Of a stretch of DNA of 45,076 nt, positions 16,554 to 23,795 are shown piece by piece. This stretch comes from RGEC01 sp964626685 (GTDB lineage: Bacteria > Bacteroidota > Bacteroidia > NS11-12g > UBA955), in contig CAZVJY010000013.1 of assembly GCA_964626685.1 (NCBI GenBank), positions 1 to 45,076 on the forward strand, read 5' to 3'. Positions within the stretch are counted from its first letter, which is position 1. Every line of letters starts with the position of its first letter. Both the position numbers and the translations under genes were made by a program. Below the pieces are notes generated by a model. The model saw nothing but the letters and a program-made list of their open reading frames with translations, made no database searches and was not told where the DNA came from.

Positions 16554-17284
16554 TGGAAAATAGTCCAAATAAAAGACCTAACAAAGCCACTTTGGTCATG
16601 ATGCCCATGCCGCTGGGAAGCCTGTCAAAAGAAGCTATGAACACCCATGAGTTCAATGCGCACATCACATCCATTAAATACTGGGTTGTGGAAAATGCGC
16701 GAACATTCCGAAGGTTTATTTCATCGCTTCAATTGGGAATAAATATAGATACCCTTCGCATATTCGAACTGCACAGAGATTTTGACAGGATTGCACTGCA
16801 TACTTTCCTCAGGGAAAAAATCCATAAAGGAGACATAGCCGTAGCCAGTGAAGCCGGGGTTCCGGGTATGGCCGATCCGGGTGCTGAAATAGCAGCCTGG
16901 GCCCATCAGAATGAAGTGCCAGTGACTTCTGTTTGTGGCCCTTCCAGTCTTCTTCTTGCACTTAGCTCAAGCGGACTGAACGGACAGCAGTTTACTTTTC
17001 ACGGCTATGCTCCGGTAAAGGAAGATGAATTGCGCAGTTTTTTGGGGAAAATGGGAAAAGATTGCGAAAAAACCGGCTACTCACAGGCCCTGATTGAGGC
17101 ACCGTATCGCTCTGACCGGATGCTTAGCGCAATGCTCGGTATTTTATCCCCATCATTAAAAGTTTGCATAGCCTGCAACCTGCATGAACCCGAAGGATTT
17201 ATCAGAACCCAAACCGTCGCTCAATGGAACGAAAATAAACCCGTCTTAGGGAAAAACCCCTGCATTTTCCTTGTCGGCAAATAG
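16553..17284 (+). CDS. RsmI-like SAM-dependent methyltransferase (tetrapyrrole methylase fold)
   Basis: From ATG 16553 the product has 243 residues. It shows the core of the RsmI family: an N-terminal strand and P-loop-like turn (LVMMPMPLGSL), SIKYWVVENARTFRRF, the SAM-binding ASEAGVPGMADPGAEIAAWA, CGPSSLLLALSSSGLNGQQFTFHGYAP, and IEAPYRSDRML. RsmI 2'-O-methylates C1402 of 16S rRNA. This Bacteroidota subgroup is shorter and diverges at the start, so its exact target is uncertain. The gene is divergent from the PorU-like gene with only 11 bases between the start codons. An upstream in-frame ATG at 16514 lies within the neighbour's coding sequence and is less likely. Confidence 0.85.
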   Translation: MENSPNKRPNKATLVMMPMPLGSLSKEAMNTHEFNAHITSIKYWVVENARTFRRFISSLQLGINIDTLRIFELHRDFDRIALHTFLREKIHKGDIAVASEAGVPGMADPGAEIAAWAHQNEVPVTSVCGPSSLLLALSSSGLNGQQFTFHGYAPVKEDELRSFLGKMGKDCEKTGYSQALIEAPYRSDRMLSAMLGILSPSLKVCIACNLHEPEGFIRTQTVAQWNENKPVLGKNPCIFLVGK

Positions 17285-17308
17285 CATCGTAAAATGATGA
17301 AATCATTG

Positions 17309-17316
17309 TACCTTTG
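17309..17316 (+). promoter_or_regulatory. -7 element before the alpha-oxoamine synthase gene
   Basis: TACCTTTG, a perfect -7 consensus match, 21 bases before ATG 17338. It shows that an in-frame TTG at 17314 cannot be the start. Confidence 0.65.
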
Positions 17317-17337
17317 TTGCGAAAACTATATCATTTC

Positions 17338-18591
17338 ATGGTAAACGATATCTTTAAAAAAGTGGTAAACCGCATGGGCCCGCTGGGCGAACATGCAGAT
17401 GATGCTCATGGCTACTTCACCTTCCCTAAACTGGAAGGACCAATTGGCCCCCGCATGATGTTCAACGGAAAAATGAAGCTGAACTGGAGCCTCAATAACT
17501 ACCTGGGGCTGGCCAACCACCCAGAGGTAATGAAAGCCGATGCAGACGCCGCCGCTCAATTTGGCATGGCTTACCCGATGGGAGCCCGCATGATGAGTGG
17601 AAACAGCAACTACCACGAACAACTGGAAAGAGATCTGGCAGATTTTATCGGCAAACCCGATGTGATCCTGCTCAATTTTGGTTACCAGGGTGTGGTTTCG
17701 GCCATTGATGCCCTGGTGGACCGCCACGATATCATTGTGTATGATGCGGAATCACATGCATGCATCATAGACGGCATGCGCCTTCACATTGGTAAGCGCT
17801 TCATGTATCAGCACAACAACATAGAAAGCCTTGAGAAGCAACTTACCCATGCCACCAAACTGGCCGAAAAGACCGGCGGAGGCATCATGGTCATCACCGA
17901 AGGCGTTTTTGGAATGAGCGGTTCCCAAGGCAAGCTTAAAGAAGTTGTTGCACTAAAAGACAAATTCAACTTCCGCCTGTTTGTGGATGATGCACACGGT
18001 TTTGGCACCATGGGTAAAACCGGAGCCGGAACCGGTGAAGAGCAGAACTGCATGGATGGCATTGATGTGTATTTCAGCACCTTTGCCAAGAGTATGGCTG
18101 GAATCGGCGCTTTCATAGGATCTACACCCGAGGTGATAAAGTATTTGCGCTACAACATGCGTAGTCAGATCTATGCAAAAGCGCTTCCCATGCCACTGAC
18201 CATCGGATCGATAAAGCGCCTGGAGTTAATCAGAACGCGCCCCGAACTGAAGGACAATCTTTGGAAAATCGTAAATGCACTGCAAAACGGACTTCGCGAA
18301 GCCGGCTTCAACATTGGCATCACTACCACACCGGTTACGCCCGTGCTTCTGAACGGTACTATCCCGGAAGCAACACACATGACCTTCGATTTACGCGAGA
18401 ACTTTGATATTTTCTGCAGTATTGTAGTATATCCCGTTGTACCTAAAGGGGTTATTATGCTTCGCCTGATTCCAACCGCAGTGCATACACTGGCTGATGT
18501 AGAAGAAACGATCAACGCATTCAAAGCCATCAAGCACAAGCTGGACAGCGGACAATACCGTCAAGAAAAACTGGCTACGGCAAAACCTTAA
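17338..18591 (+). CDS. Alpha-oxoamine synthase (serine palmitoyltransferase or cysteate acyltransferase type)
   Basis: From ATG 17338 the product has 417 residues. It is a PLP-dependent fold type I enzyme: SLNNYLGLANHPEV, FGMAYPMGARMMSGN, YDAESHACIIDGMRL, DDAHGFGTMGKTGAG, and the PLP lysine at residue 251 in STFAKSMAG. The family condenses an amino acid with an acyl thioester and releases CO2. In Bacteroidota such enzymes make either the sphingoid base (serine substrate, SPT) or capnine, the sulfonolipid base (cysteate substrate). The N-terminal FPKLEGPIGPRM and the MSGN/ITEGVFGMSG wording differ from classical Sphingobacterium SPT, and I lean to the capnine-type branch without proof. Glycine C-acetyltransferase is another, less likely, option. 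Confidence 0.85.
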   Translation: MVNDIFKKVVNRMGPLGEHADDAHGYFTFPKLEGPIGPRMMFNGKMKLNWSLNNYLGLANHPEVMKADADAAAQFGMAYPMGARMMSGNSNYHEQLERDLADFIGKPDVILLNFGYQGVVSAIDALVDRHDIIVYDAESHACIIDGMRLHIGKRFMYQHNNIESLEKQLTHATKLAEKTGGGIMVITEGVFGMSGSQGKLKEVVALKDKFNFRLFVDDAHGFGTMGKTGAGTGEEQNCMDGIDVYFSTFAKSMAGIGAFIGSTPEVIKYLRYNMRSQIYAKALPMPLTIGSIKRLELIRTRPELKDNLWKIVNALQNGLREAGFNIGITTTPVTPVLLNGTIPEATHMTFDLRENFDIFCSIVVYPVVPKGVIMLRLIPTAVHTLADVEETINAFKAIKHKLDSGQYRQEKLATAKP

Positions 18592-18600
18592 TTTTACGCT

Positions 18601-19440
18601 ATGCGCAACCAAAGCCCCGGCCTGTGGGTGTCTCTTACCAGGAGCGAATATGCCGGGGCTTTTTTTATGCTTGTACTGGCTGTGTTATTGGCATTGGTTC
18701 CATCCGTTTTCAGTATTCGCAAGCAAGACAAAATCCTTTACGATTCTGATAGTTCCCGGCGGGAAGCTTTGATGGCACGTCACCTGGCAGCCACAGACTC
18801 GTTTTTCAGAAAGAAAAGACCAACCTTTGTTTCCTGGCAGCGGATGAAACCCGGCGACTTGGAAAACCTGGGACTGGCAGCAGAGGATGCTAATCGTGTT
18901 TACAATAAAATTCGGCTGGGATACCGCTATGCCTCTCTCTCGGAACTTAGCCGTGAAACTGGCATAGACACCGCTATTCTGAAAAATGTGATAAGTCCAC
19001 AGTCCTTCAGAAAAAAACAGAATAAAACACAGAAACCTCGCAGCATTATTGAGTTAAACAGCTGTGATACAACAGATTTAATAGCATTGCCGGGAATCGG
19101 GAGTAAAACAGCCCAGAGAATTGTTCGGTTCAGGGATGCCCTGGGAGGTTTTTACAGCAAAGAGCAAATTCTTGAAACACGTTTTATCGATACTATTGTG
19201 TTGCGGAAAATCCTACCCGAAATGCATGTAAACACCGGTATAGTAAAGCAAATTTCCATACAATCTGCAGGCATAGAAACCTTAAAAAAACACCCGTATC
19301 TGAGCGAAAAACAGGCGAAGGTTATTGTCAAATTTCGGCAACAACACGGAAAACTAAATGAGAATCTGCTTAGAGAAATTAAAATAATCTCACCTGCTGA
19401 ACTTTCCAGACTCCTACCTTATCTCAATTTTAACGAATAA
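18601..19440 (+). CDS. Membrane-anchored helix-hairpin-helix protein (ComEA-like)
   Basis: The product has 279 residues. One transmembrane helix lies at about residues 20-37 (FFMLVLAVLLALVPSVF). The rest faces the periplasm or cytosol and holds three tandem HhH-type units: about 85-125 (ENLGLAAEDANRVYNKIRLG), about 150-215 (LNSCDTTDLIALPGIGSKTAQRIVRFRDALGGF, the best match), and about 225-275 (LKKHPYLSEKQAKVIVKFRQQHG). Such repeats bind DNA non-specifically, and the anchored arrangement matches ComEA, the DNA receptor that feeds ComEC, whose gene is also in this window. The ATG follows the upstream stop by nine bases. Confidence 0.85.
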   Translation: MRNQSPGLWVSLTRSEYAGAFFMLVLAVLLALVPSVFSIRKQDKILYDSDSSRREALMARHLAATDSFFRKKRPTFVSWQRMKPGDLENLGLAAEDANRVYNKIRLGYRYASLSELSRETGIDTAILKNVISPQSFRKKQNKTQKPRSIIELNSCDTTDLIALPGIGSKTAQRIVRFRDALGGFYSKEQILETRFIDTIVLRKILPEMHVNTGIVKQISIQSAGIETLKKHPYLSEKQAKVIVKFRQQHGKLNENLLREIKIISPAELSRLLPYLNFNE

Positions 19441-19496
19441 TTCGTTTTCTTTACCCAAATGTGATTTTGGGTATAAATACATGCGTTATTGATACG

Positions 19497-19504
19497 TATT
19501 TTTG
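19497..19504 (+). promoter_or_regulatory. -7 element of the acyl-CoA dehydrogenase gene (TATTTTTG)
   Basis: TATTTTTG matches TAnnTTTG ten bases before ATG 19515, giving a leader of about six bases or fewer. It also argues against the upstream in-frame ATG at 19461. Confidence 0.55.
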
Positions 19505-19514
19505 CATAATATTT

Positions 19515-20657
19515 ATGAACTTTACAGCAGACGAGAACGTGCAGATGATCAGGCAAACCGTAAAGGATTTTGCCGAAAAGAATATCAGACCCAATTTCAT
19601 GGAATGGGACGAAAGTCAGGAGTTTCCAGTTCACGTTTTTAAAGCACTGGGCGAGCTGGGCCTGATGGGCGTGCTGGTTCCTGAAGAATATGGTGGATCC
19701 GGTTTGGGTTACCATGAATATGTTGCCGCCATTGAAGAACTGGCAAAGGTTTGCGGTAGCATAGGCCTGAGCATGGCTGCCCACAACAGCCTTTGTACCG
19801 GCCATATTATGATGTTTGGCAATGAAGAACAGAAAAAACGCTGGCTGCCCAAACTGGCAACCGCCGAATGGATAGGCGCCTGGGGTTTGACAGAAGCCAA
19901 CACCGGTTCCGATGCTCTGAGAATGCAGTGCGTAGCCAAAAAAGATGGTGATGAGTGGGTATTGAACGGAACCAAAAACTGGATTACACACGGCATTACC
20001 GGCAATGTGGCCGTAGTGCTTGCCCGTACCGGAGACTTACTTGACAGTCACGGGATTACTGCCTTCGTTGTGGAGCGCGGAACACCCGGCTTCAGGGGCG
20101 GTAAAAAAGAAAATAAGCTTGGCATGCGCGCCAGCGAAACCGCCGAACTGATTTTTGAAGACTGTCGCATACCTGATACCAATCGGCTTGGGAACGTGGG
20201 TGATGGATTTATTCAGGCCATGAAAATTCTCGATGGCGGCAGAATATCCATTGCGGCACTGTCTCTCGGCATTGCGAAAGGTGCCTATGAAGCCAGCATA
20301 AAATACAGCAAGGAACGCCAGCAGTTTGGTCAGCCCATAGCCAATTTTCAGGCTATCGGTTTTAAACTGGCTGATATGGCTACCCGCATTGAAGCTGCCG
20401 AGCTGCTTACCCACCAGGCTGCAAGCCTTAAAAACAAAGGCAAAAGCGTTAACAAGGAAAGTGCCATGGCAAAATACTACGCGAGTGAAGTGAGTGTTTA
20501 CTGTAGTAACGAAGCAGTTCAGATTTTCGGTGGATATGGCTATACAAAAGATTTTCCCGTTGAGAAATTCTACCGCGACTGCAAACTTTGCACCATCGGT
20601 GAGGGAACCAGCGAGATCCAAAAACTGGTTATCAGCCGCGCAGTTTTGAAAGCGTAA
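19515..20657 (+). CDS. Acyl-CoA dehydrogenase
   Basis: From ATG 19515 the product has 380 residues, the normal length. Family motifs occur in order: DFAEKNIRPNFMEWDE, GVLVPEEYGGSGLGY, the FAD-binding GLTEANTGSDALRMQ, NGTKNWITHG, RQQFGQPIANFQ, and QIFGGYGYTKDFPVEKFYRD. The catalytic glutamate is in IGEGTSEIQ. The enzyme introduces a trans-2 double bond into acyl-CoA, with electrons passing to ETF. Sequence suggests a short- or branched-chain type but not which. It sits next to rpsU, a pairing often seen in Bacteroidota, but has its own promoter. Confidence 0.95.
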   Translation: MNFTADENVQMIRQTVKDFAEKNIRPNFMEWDESQEFPVHVFKALGELGLMGVLVPEEYGGSGLGYHEYVAAIEELAKVCGSIGLSMAAHNSLCTGHIMMFGNEEQKKRWLPKLATAEWIGAWGLTEANTGSDALRMQCVAKKDGDEWVLNGTKNWITHGITGNVAVVLARTGDLLDSHGITAFVVERGTPGFRGGKKENKLGMRASETAELIFEDCRIPDTNRLGNVGDGFIQAMKILDGGRISIAALSLGIAKGAYEASIKYSKERQQFGQPIANFQAIGFKLADMATRIEAAELLTHQAASLKNKGKSVNKESAMAKYYASEVSVYCSNEAVQIFGGYGYTKDFPVEKFYRDCKLCTIGEGTSEIQKLVISRAVLKA

Positions 20658-20661
20658 TTAT

Positions 20662-20692
20662 TTTGAAATTTTAATATATTTTCATATATTTG
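20662..20692 (+). promoter_or_regulatory. Promoter of rpsU
   Basis: TTTG (20662-20665), 19 bases, TATATTTG (20685-20692): an ideal Bacteroidota promoter, the best in the window. Transcription should start near 20697, giving a leader of about 29 bases. Confidence 0.85.
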
Positions 20693-20725
20693 CACTCCCA
20701 AAAAGAAAGTAGGTAGAAAAAAAAC

Positions 20726-20923
20726 ATGATACTTATCAACGTAAAAGAAAGCGATTCGCTCGACAAAGCGCTGAAGAAATTCAAGAAGAAGTTCGAGAAA
20801 ACCGGTGTGGTTAAAGAACTTCGTGCCCGTCAGTCTTTTGAAAAGCCTTGCATCACCAAGCGCATGCAAAAAATACGTGCTGCTTATCGCCAGAAGATGC
20901 AGCGCCAGGAAATGGAACCATAA
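20726..20923 (+). CDS. rpsU: 30S ribosomal protein bS21
   Basis: The product has 65 residues and shows the typical bS21 pattern: INVKESDSLDKALKKFKKKFEKTGVV, then EKPCITKRMQKIRAA and a basic helix. In Bacteroidota bS21 helps to cover the anti-Shine-Dalgarno end of 16S rRNA, and its own gene has been reported to be translationally regulated through a Shine-Dalgarno in some species. Here a purine-rich AGTAGGTAG (20709-20717) lies 8-11 bases upstream of the ATG; it is only a partial match. The gene is a single unit with its own promoter and terminator. Confidence 0.97.
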   Translation: MILINVKESDSLDKALKKFKKKFEKTGVVKELRARQSFEKPCITKRMQKIRAAYRQKMQRQEMEP

Positions 20924-20945
20924 ACCAATTGTATTCAACTATATT

Positions 20946-20970
20946 AAGCCGCCTAACAGCGGCTTTTTTT
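20946..20970 (+). terminator. Rho-independent terminator of rpsU
   Basis: AAGCCGC-CTAACA-GCGGCTT stem with a run of seven T residues. It overlaps the stop end of the facing asparaginase-family gene. Confidence 0.88.
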
Positions 20971-21940
20971 ATGCTTCAAGCAAATAAGGAGCTTTCCGCA
21001 CCTCATGGTTCCCATCGCTGGTAACAGCATAAACAAAACCTGGCATAAGGCTGAAAGCGCCCACATTACCTCGGTTATCCATGGCAAGCAAACAAACCTG
21101 CTTACCAAAGGCTTTTTCACCGCGCTGTTTGCGATATCTTTTTACAACTGCCTCGCAAGCTGACTGCGGGCTTTTACCATTGCGCATAGCTTCCACCACA
21201 CTGTGGGATGCCGCAATGCGAATCATTTCTTCTCCTAGTCCGGAACAAGTGGCACCGCCGACTTCACCATCCACGTACAAACCGGCTCCGATAATGGGCG
21301 AATCCCCCACCCTGCCATGCATCTTCCAGGCCATGCCACTGGTGGTACAAACTCCGGAGAGGCGATTTTGATTGTCCAGCGCCAGCATGCCTATGGTGTC
21401 ATGGTTGAGTTCCCAATTCGGTTGCGGATTGTAATCCGCTTTTTTCAACCATTCTTTCCAGGCTGCTTCCATATTGGGTGTGAGCAGGTTTTCTCTCTTA
21501 AAACCCTGCTCCAGGGCAAACCTGAGCGCGCCTTCCCCGGTGAGCATAACATGCTGGGTTTTCTCCATGACCATTCTAGCGACGGCCGCCGGATGAACAA
21601 TATGCTCAAGACAAGCAACAGCACCGCAATTGAGCCGTTCATCCATGATGCAGGCGTCCAGCGTAACCCTGCCATCTCTGTCGGGGAAACCACCAAGACC
21701 AACAGACGTTACCAACGGATCCTTTTCGGGGACAGCTACTCCTGCCTGAACTGCATCAAGAGAATAACCACCAGCCTTAAGCACTTCCCATGCAGCTGCA
21801 TTGGCAGCAAGTCCGAAATCCCAGGTAGAAACAACCACCGGGGCGGATTTCTTTTTTGGAATTTTTGCCTGAATTTCCCCCGCCACACCTGCTAGAGAAA
21901 CAGCACCGGTAAGTTTAAGAAAGTCTTTTCTTGACAGCAT
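20969..21940 (-). CDS. Glycosylasparaginase / isoaspartyl peptidase family Ntn-hydrolase
   Basis: From ATG 21940 the product has 323 residues. It starts with a Tat-like leader (SRKDFLKLTGAVSLAGVAGEIQA), so it is probably exported; only one of the two arginines is present. The autocatalytic cleavage site is NHDTIGMLALD, where Thr becomes the nucleophile of the beta subunit. RVGDSPIIGAGLYVD and ATCSGLGEEMIR form the substrate site. These enzymes release Asn-linked GlcNAc or cleave beta-aspartyl peptides. The alternative ATG at 21973 would put extra residues before the twin-Arg-like motif. A one-mismatch -7 element, TAACTTCG (21953-21946), supports 21940. Confidence 0.9.
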   Translation of the reverse strand: MLSRKDFLKLTGAVSLAGVAGEIQAKIPKKKSAPVVVSTWDFGLAANAAAWEVLKAGGYSLDAVQAGVAVPEKDPLVTSVGLGGFPDRDGRVTLDACIMDERLNCGAVACLEHIVHPAAVARMVMEKTQHVMLTGEGALRFALEQGFKRENLLTPNMEAAWKEWLKKADYNPQPNWELNHDTIGMLALDNQNRLSGVCTTSGMAWKMHGRVGDSPIIGAGLYVDGEVGGATCSGLGEEMIRIAASHSVVEAMRNGKSPQSACEAVVKRYRKQRGEKAFGKQVCLLAMDNRGNVGAFSLMPGFVYAVTSDGNHEVRKAPYLLEA

Positions 21941-22039
21941 GCGTACGAAGTTATTTATAAATTTTGATTCCACTTTCTTTTATGCACAGCAGTTCATAAG
22001 TAATTGCAATAAAAATTAGCTGACTTCGTTTGCTTTGTA

Positions 22040-22903
22040 ATGATGCATAATGCTGCTGCTGACTTTCTGGACTACATGGCATTGAACCGGCGCATGTCGG
22101 TTCATACCGTTGCAGCGTATGAAAATGATTTGCAACAATTCGAGGGCTATTGCAAAAACGACAACCTTGATATTATCTCCGGCCTGAATTCCATAACAGT
22201 CCGGGGCTGGATGGCTGACCTTATGGAAACTGGCCTGCAAGCACGTTCCGTGCACCGTAAAATATCCGTACTACGCTCATTTACCCGTTATCTAAGAAAG
22301 CAGGGCAGACTTAAAACAGACCCTTTATCCAAAATCAGCCTGCCCAAAATGCCCAAGCGTATCGTGCAGGATATTCCTGCCAGGGATTTACAGAACATGT
22401 TTGCCCATTTCCCTTGGGAAGAGCAGGAAAACGGCCAGCGCGACAAACTGCTACTGCTACTTTTTTATAGCACAGGCATGCGCCTCAGCGAACTGGCAGC
22501 CATCCATTGCGGCGACGTGGATTTAAACAGAAAAACGGTTCAGGTTACTGGGAAACGCAACAAACAAAGGCTGATACCCTTGCATGATGAGATTTTAGAT
22601 GGGCTAACCATTTGGATGAAAGGAAAAAACGGATTGCTTTTCCCGCTGGAAAACGGGAAACCCATGTACCGCATGTATATATATCGGCTGGTGAACCAAT
22701 ACCTGAGGCTATTCAGCGATGCCCTGAAAACCAGTCCTCACGTATTGCGGCATTCTTTCGCAACCCACATGCTGAATAACGGAGCACAGCTTATGGCCAT
22801 CAAAGAAATTTTGGGCCATGCCAGCCTGGCCGCAACGCAGGTTTACACCAAAAACAGCTTCAAAAAACTGAAGAAAATTCACGCCCTACATCCACGAAAC
22901 TAA
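22040..22903 (+). CDS. xerC: Tyrosine recombinase XerC/XerD
   Basis: The product has 288 residues, the Xer length. The N-terminal SAM-like core-binding domain covers residues 1-90 (YMALNRRMSVHTVAAYENDL). The catalytic set is complete: R148 in STGMRLSEL, K172 in GKRNKQR, H234 and R237 in HVLRHSF, H260 in LGHASL, and Y269 in TQVYT. Xer proteins resolve chromosome dimers at dif. The place next to hpf and rpsU is the conserved place of the chromosomal Xer gene in Bacteroidota, so it is unlikely to be a phage integrase. The gene has two consecutive ATG codons (22040, 22043); either may be the start. XerC versus XerD cannot be settled by eye. Confidence 0.92.
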   Translation: MMHNAAADFLDYMALNRRMSVHTVAAYENDLQQFEGYCKNDNLDIISGLNSITVRGWMADLMETGLQARSVHRKISVLRSFTRYLRKQGRLKTDPLSKISLPKMPKRIVQDIPARDLQNMFAHFPWEEQENGQRDKLLLLLFYSTGMRLSELAAIHCGDVDLNRKTVQVTGKRNKQRLIPLHDEILDGLTIWMKGKNGLLFPLENGKPMYRMYIYRLVNQYLRLFSDALKTSPHVLRHSFATHMLNNGAQLMAIKEILGHASLAATQVYTKNSFKKLKKIHALHPRN

Positions 22904-23031
22904 AATCAGTCGGATTTTTCCAGCTGTTTGTCTACTGTGTGACACAAATCACCTCGTTCATCGTTATTTCTTTATAAATTGAATCAAATGCCACTGCAGG
23001 CAAACCAGAAAAAACAACAATTTTTAGCGAT

Positions 23032-23331
23032 ATGAACATACATTTTCAAACCATTGGCATGAAAGCTGAGCCACGCATTATGGATGTTATTTCCGGCAAA
23101 CTGGAAAGACTTAATCGCATGTATCAGCGAATGCAGGAAGTAAAAGTGATACTTAAAGAGGAGAAATCCGATACGAAACGCAATAAAACCCTGGAAATCA
23201 GGATTAAAGTTCCGGAAAAGGAACTGTTTGTGATGCAACAGGATCACTCTTTCGAAAACGCCATGGATAAAGCGGTGGATGCTTTAAAACAGCAGATTTC
23301 CCGTCTAAAAGGCAAAATGCAGGACCATTAA
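23032..23331 (+). CDS. hpf: Ribosome hibernation-promoting factor (HPF/RaiA, short form)
   Basis: The product has 99 residues with the beta-alpha-beta-beta-beta-alpha pattern of the family: IHFQTIGMKAEPRIMDVISGKLERL, strands with VKVILKEEKS and LEIRIKVPEKELFV, then DHSFENAMDKAVDALKQQISRLKGK. It binds the 30S decoding region in stationary phase. It follows xerC after 128 bases. In most Bacteroidota the next genes are the tRNA-tuf cluster; here a minus-strand RidA gene follows, with the two stop codons sharing TTAA. Confidence 0.93.
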   Translation: MNIHFQTIGMKAEPRIMDVISGKLERLNRMYQRMQEVKVILKEEKSDTKRNKTLEIRIKVPEKELFVMQQDHSFENAMDKAVDALKQQISRLKGKMQDH

Positions 23332-23744
23332 TCAATGGTAGCCAGCACCTTTAGTTCAATCGCAATTGGTGTGGGCAGGCAATTTATTTCAAGGGTAGTT
23401 CTGCAAGGCGGGTTTTCGGCAAAATACTCTGCCCAAAGGCGGTTGTAGGTTTTGAAATCATCTTTCATGTTGGTGAGAAACACCGTTACATCCACAATAT
23501 TTTCCCACTTACTTCCTGCATCTTCCAGTATCCAGCGAACATTCTGAAACACGCTCCTGCACTGGGTTTCGATATCATATGAAACGATATTGCCTTGTTC
23601 ATCAAGTTCAACACCCGGAATCTTTTTGGTGCCTTTCTCGCGGGGACCTACACCACTCAAATACAACATATTGCCCACGCGCCTTGCATGCGGGTACAAG
23701 CCTACCGGCTCGGGAGCCTTTCCGGAATTGATAGCGTCACTCAT
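23328..23744 (-). CDS. RidA family protein (enamine/imine deaminase)
   Basis: The product has 138 residues of the YjgF/RidA fold: YPHARRVGNMLYLSGVGP, FQNVRWILEDAGSKWENIVDVTVFLTNM, and the conserved arginine in PCRTTLEINCLP. RidA hydrolyses reactive enamines from PLP enzymes. The GxGPREKG insertion and KIPGVELDEQGNIVSYD resemble the subgroup that includes 2-aminomuconate deaminase, but no tryptophan catabolism genes are nearby. The stop overlaps the end of hpf. Confidence 0.9.
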   Translation of the reverse strand: MSDAINSGKAPEPVGLYPHARRVGNMLYLSGVGPREKGTKKIPGVELDEQGNIVSYDIETQCRSVFQNVRWILEDAGSKWENIVDVTVFLTNMKDDFKTYNRLWAEYFAENPPCRTTLEINCLPTPIAIELKVLATID

Positions 23745-23761
23745 AATTTCTAATCAGGTTA

Positions 23762-23769
23762 CAAAGGTA
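23762..23769 (-). promoter_or_regulatory. -7 element of the RidA gene (TACCTTTG)
   Basis: Minus-strand TACCTTTG ends 17 bases before the ATG, giving a leader of about 13 bases. Confidence 0.6.
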
Positions 23770-23795
23770 CAATTGGCAGCAGACAATGGCCCAAT

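Noticed and set aside
16542..16568. Upstream ATG of the PorU-like gene
   Set aside because: It lies upstream of the predicted -7 element, and the signal peptide fits the downstream start.
17314..17337. TTG start for the alpha-oxoamine synthase
   Set aside because: The TTG is part of the -7 element TACCTTTG, so it would not be in the mRNA.
22040..22903. xerC as a mobile-element integrase
   Set aside because: It has Xer length and is beside hpf and rpsU, the usual chromosomal place; no phage or conjugative genes are nearby.
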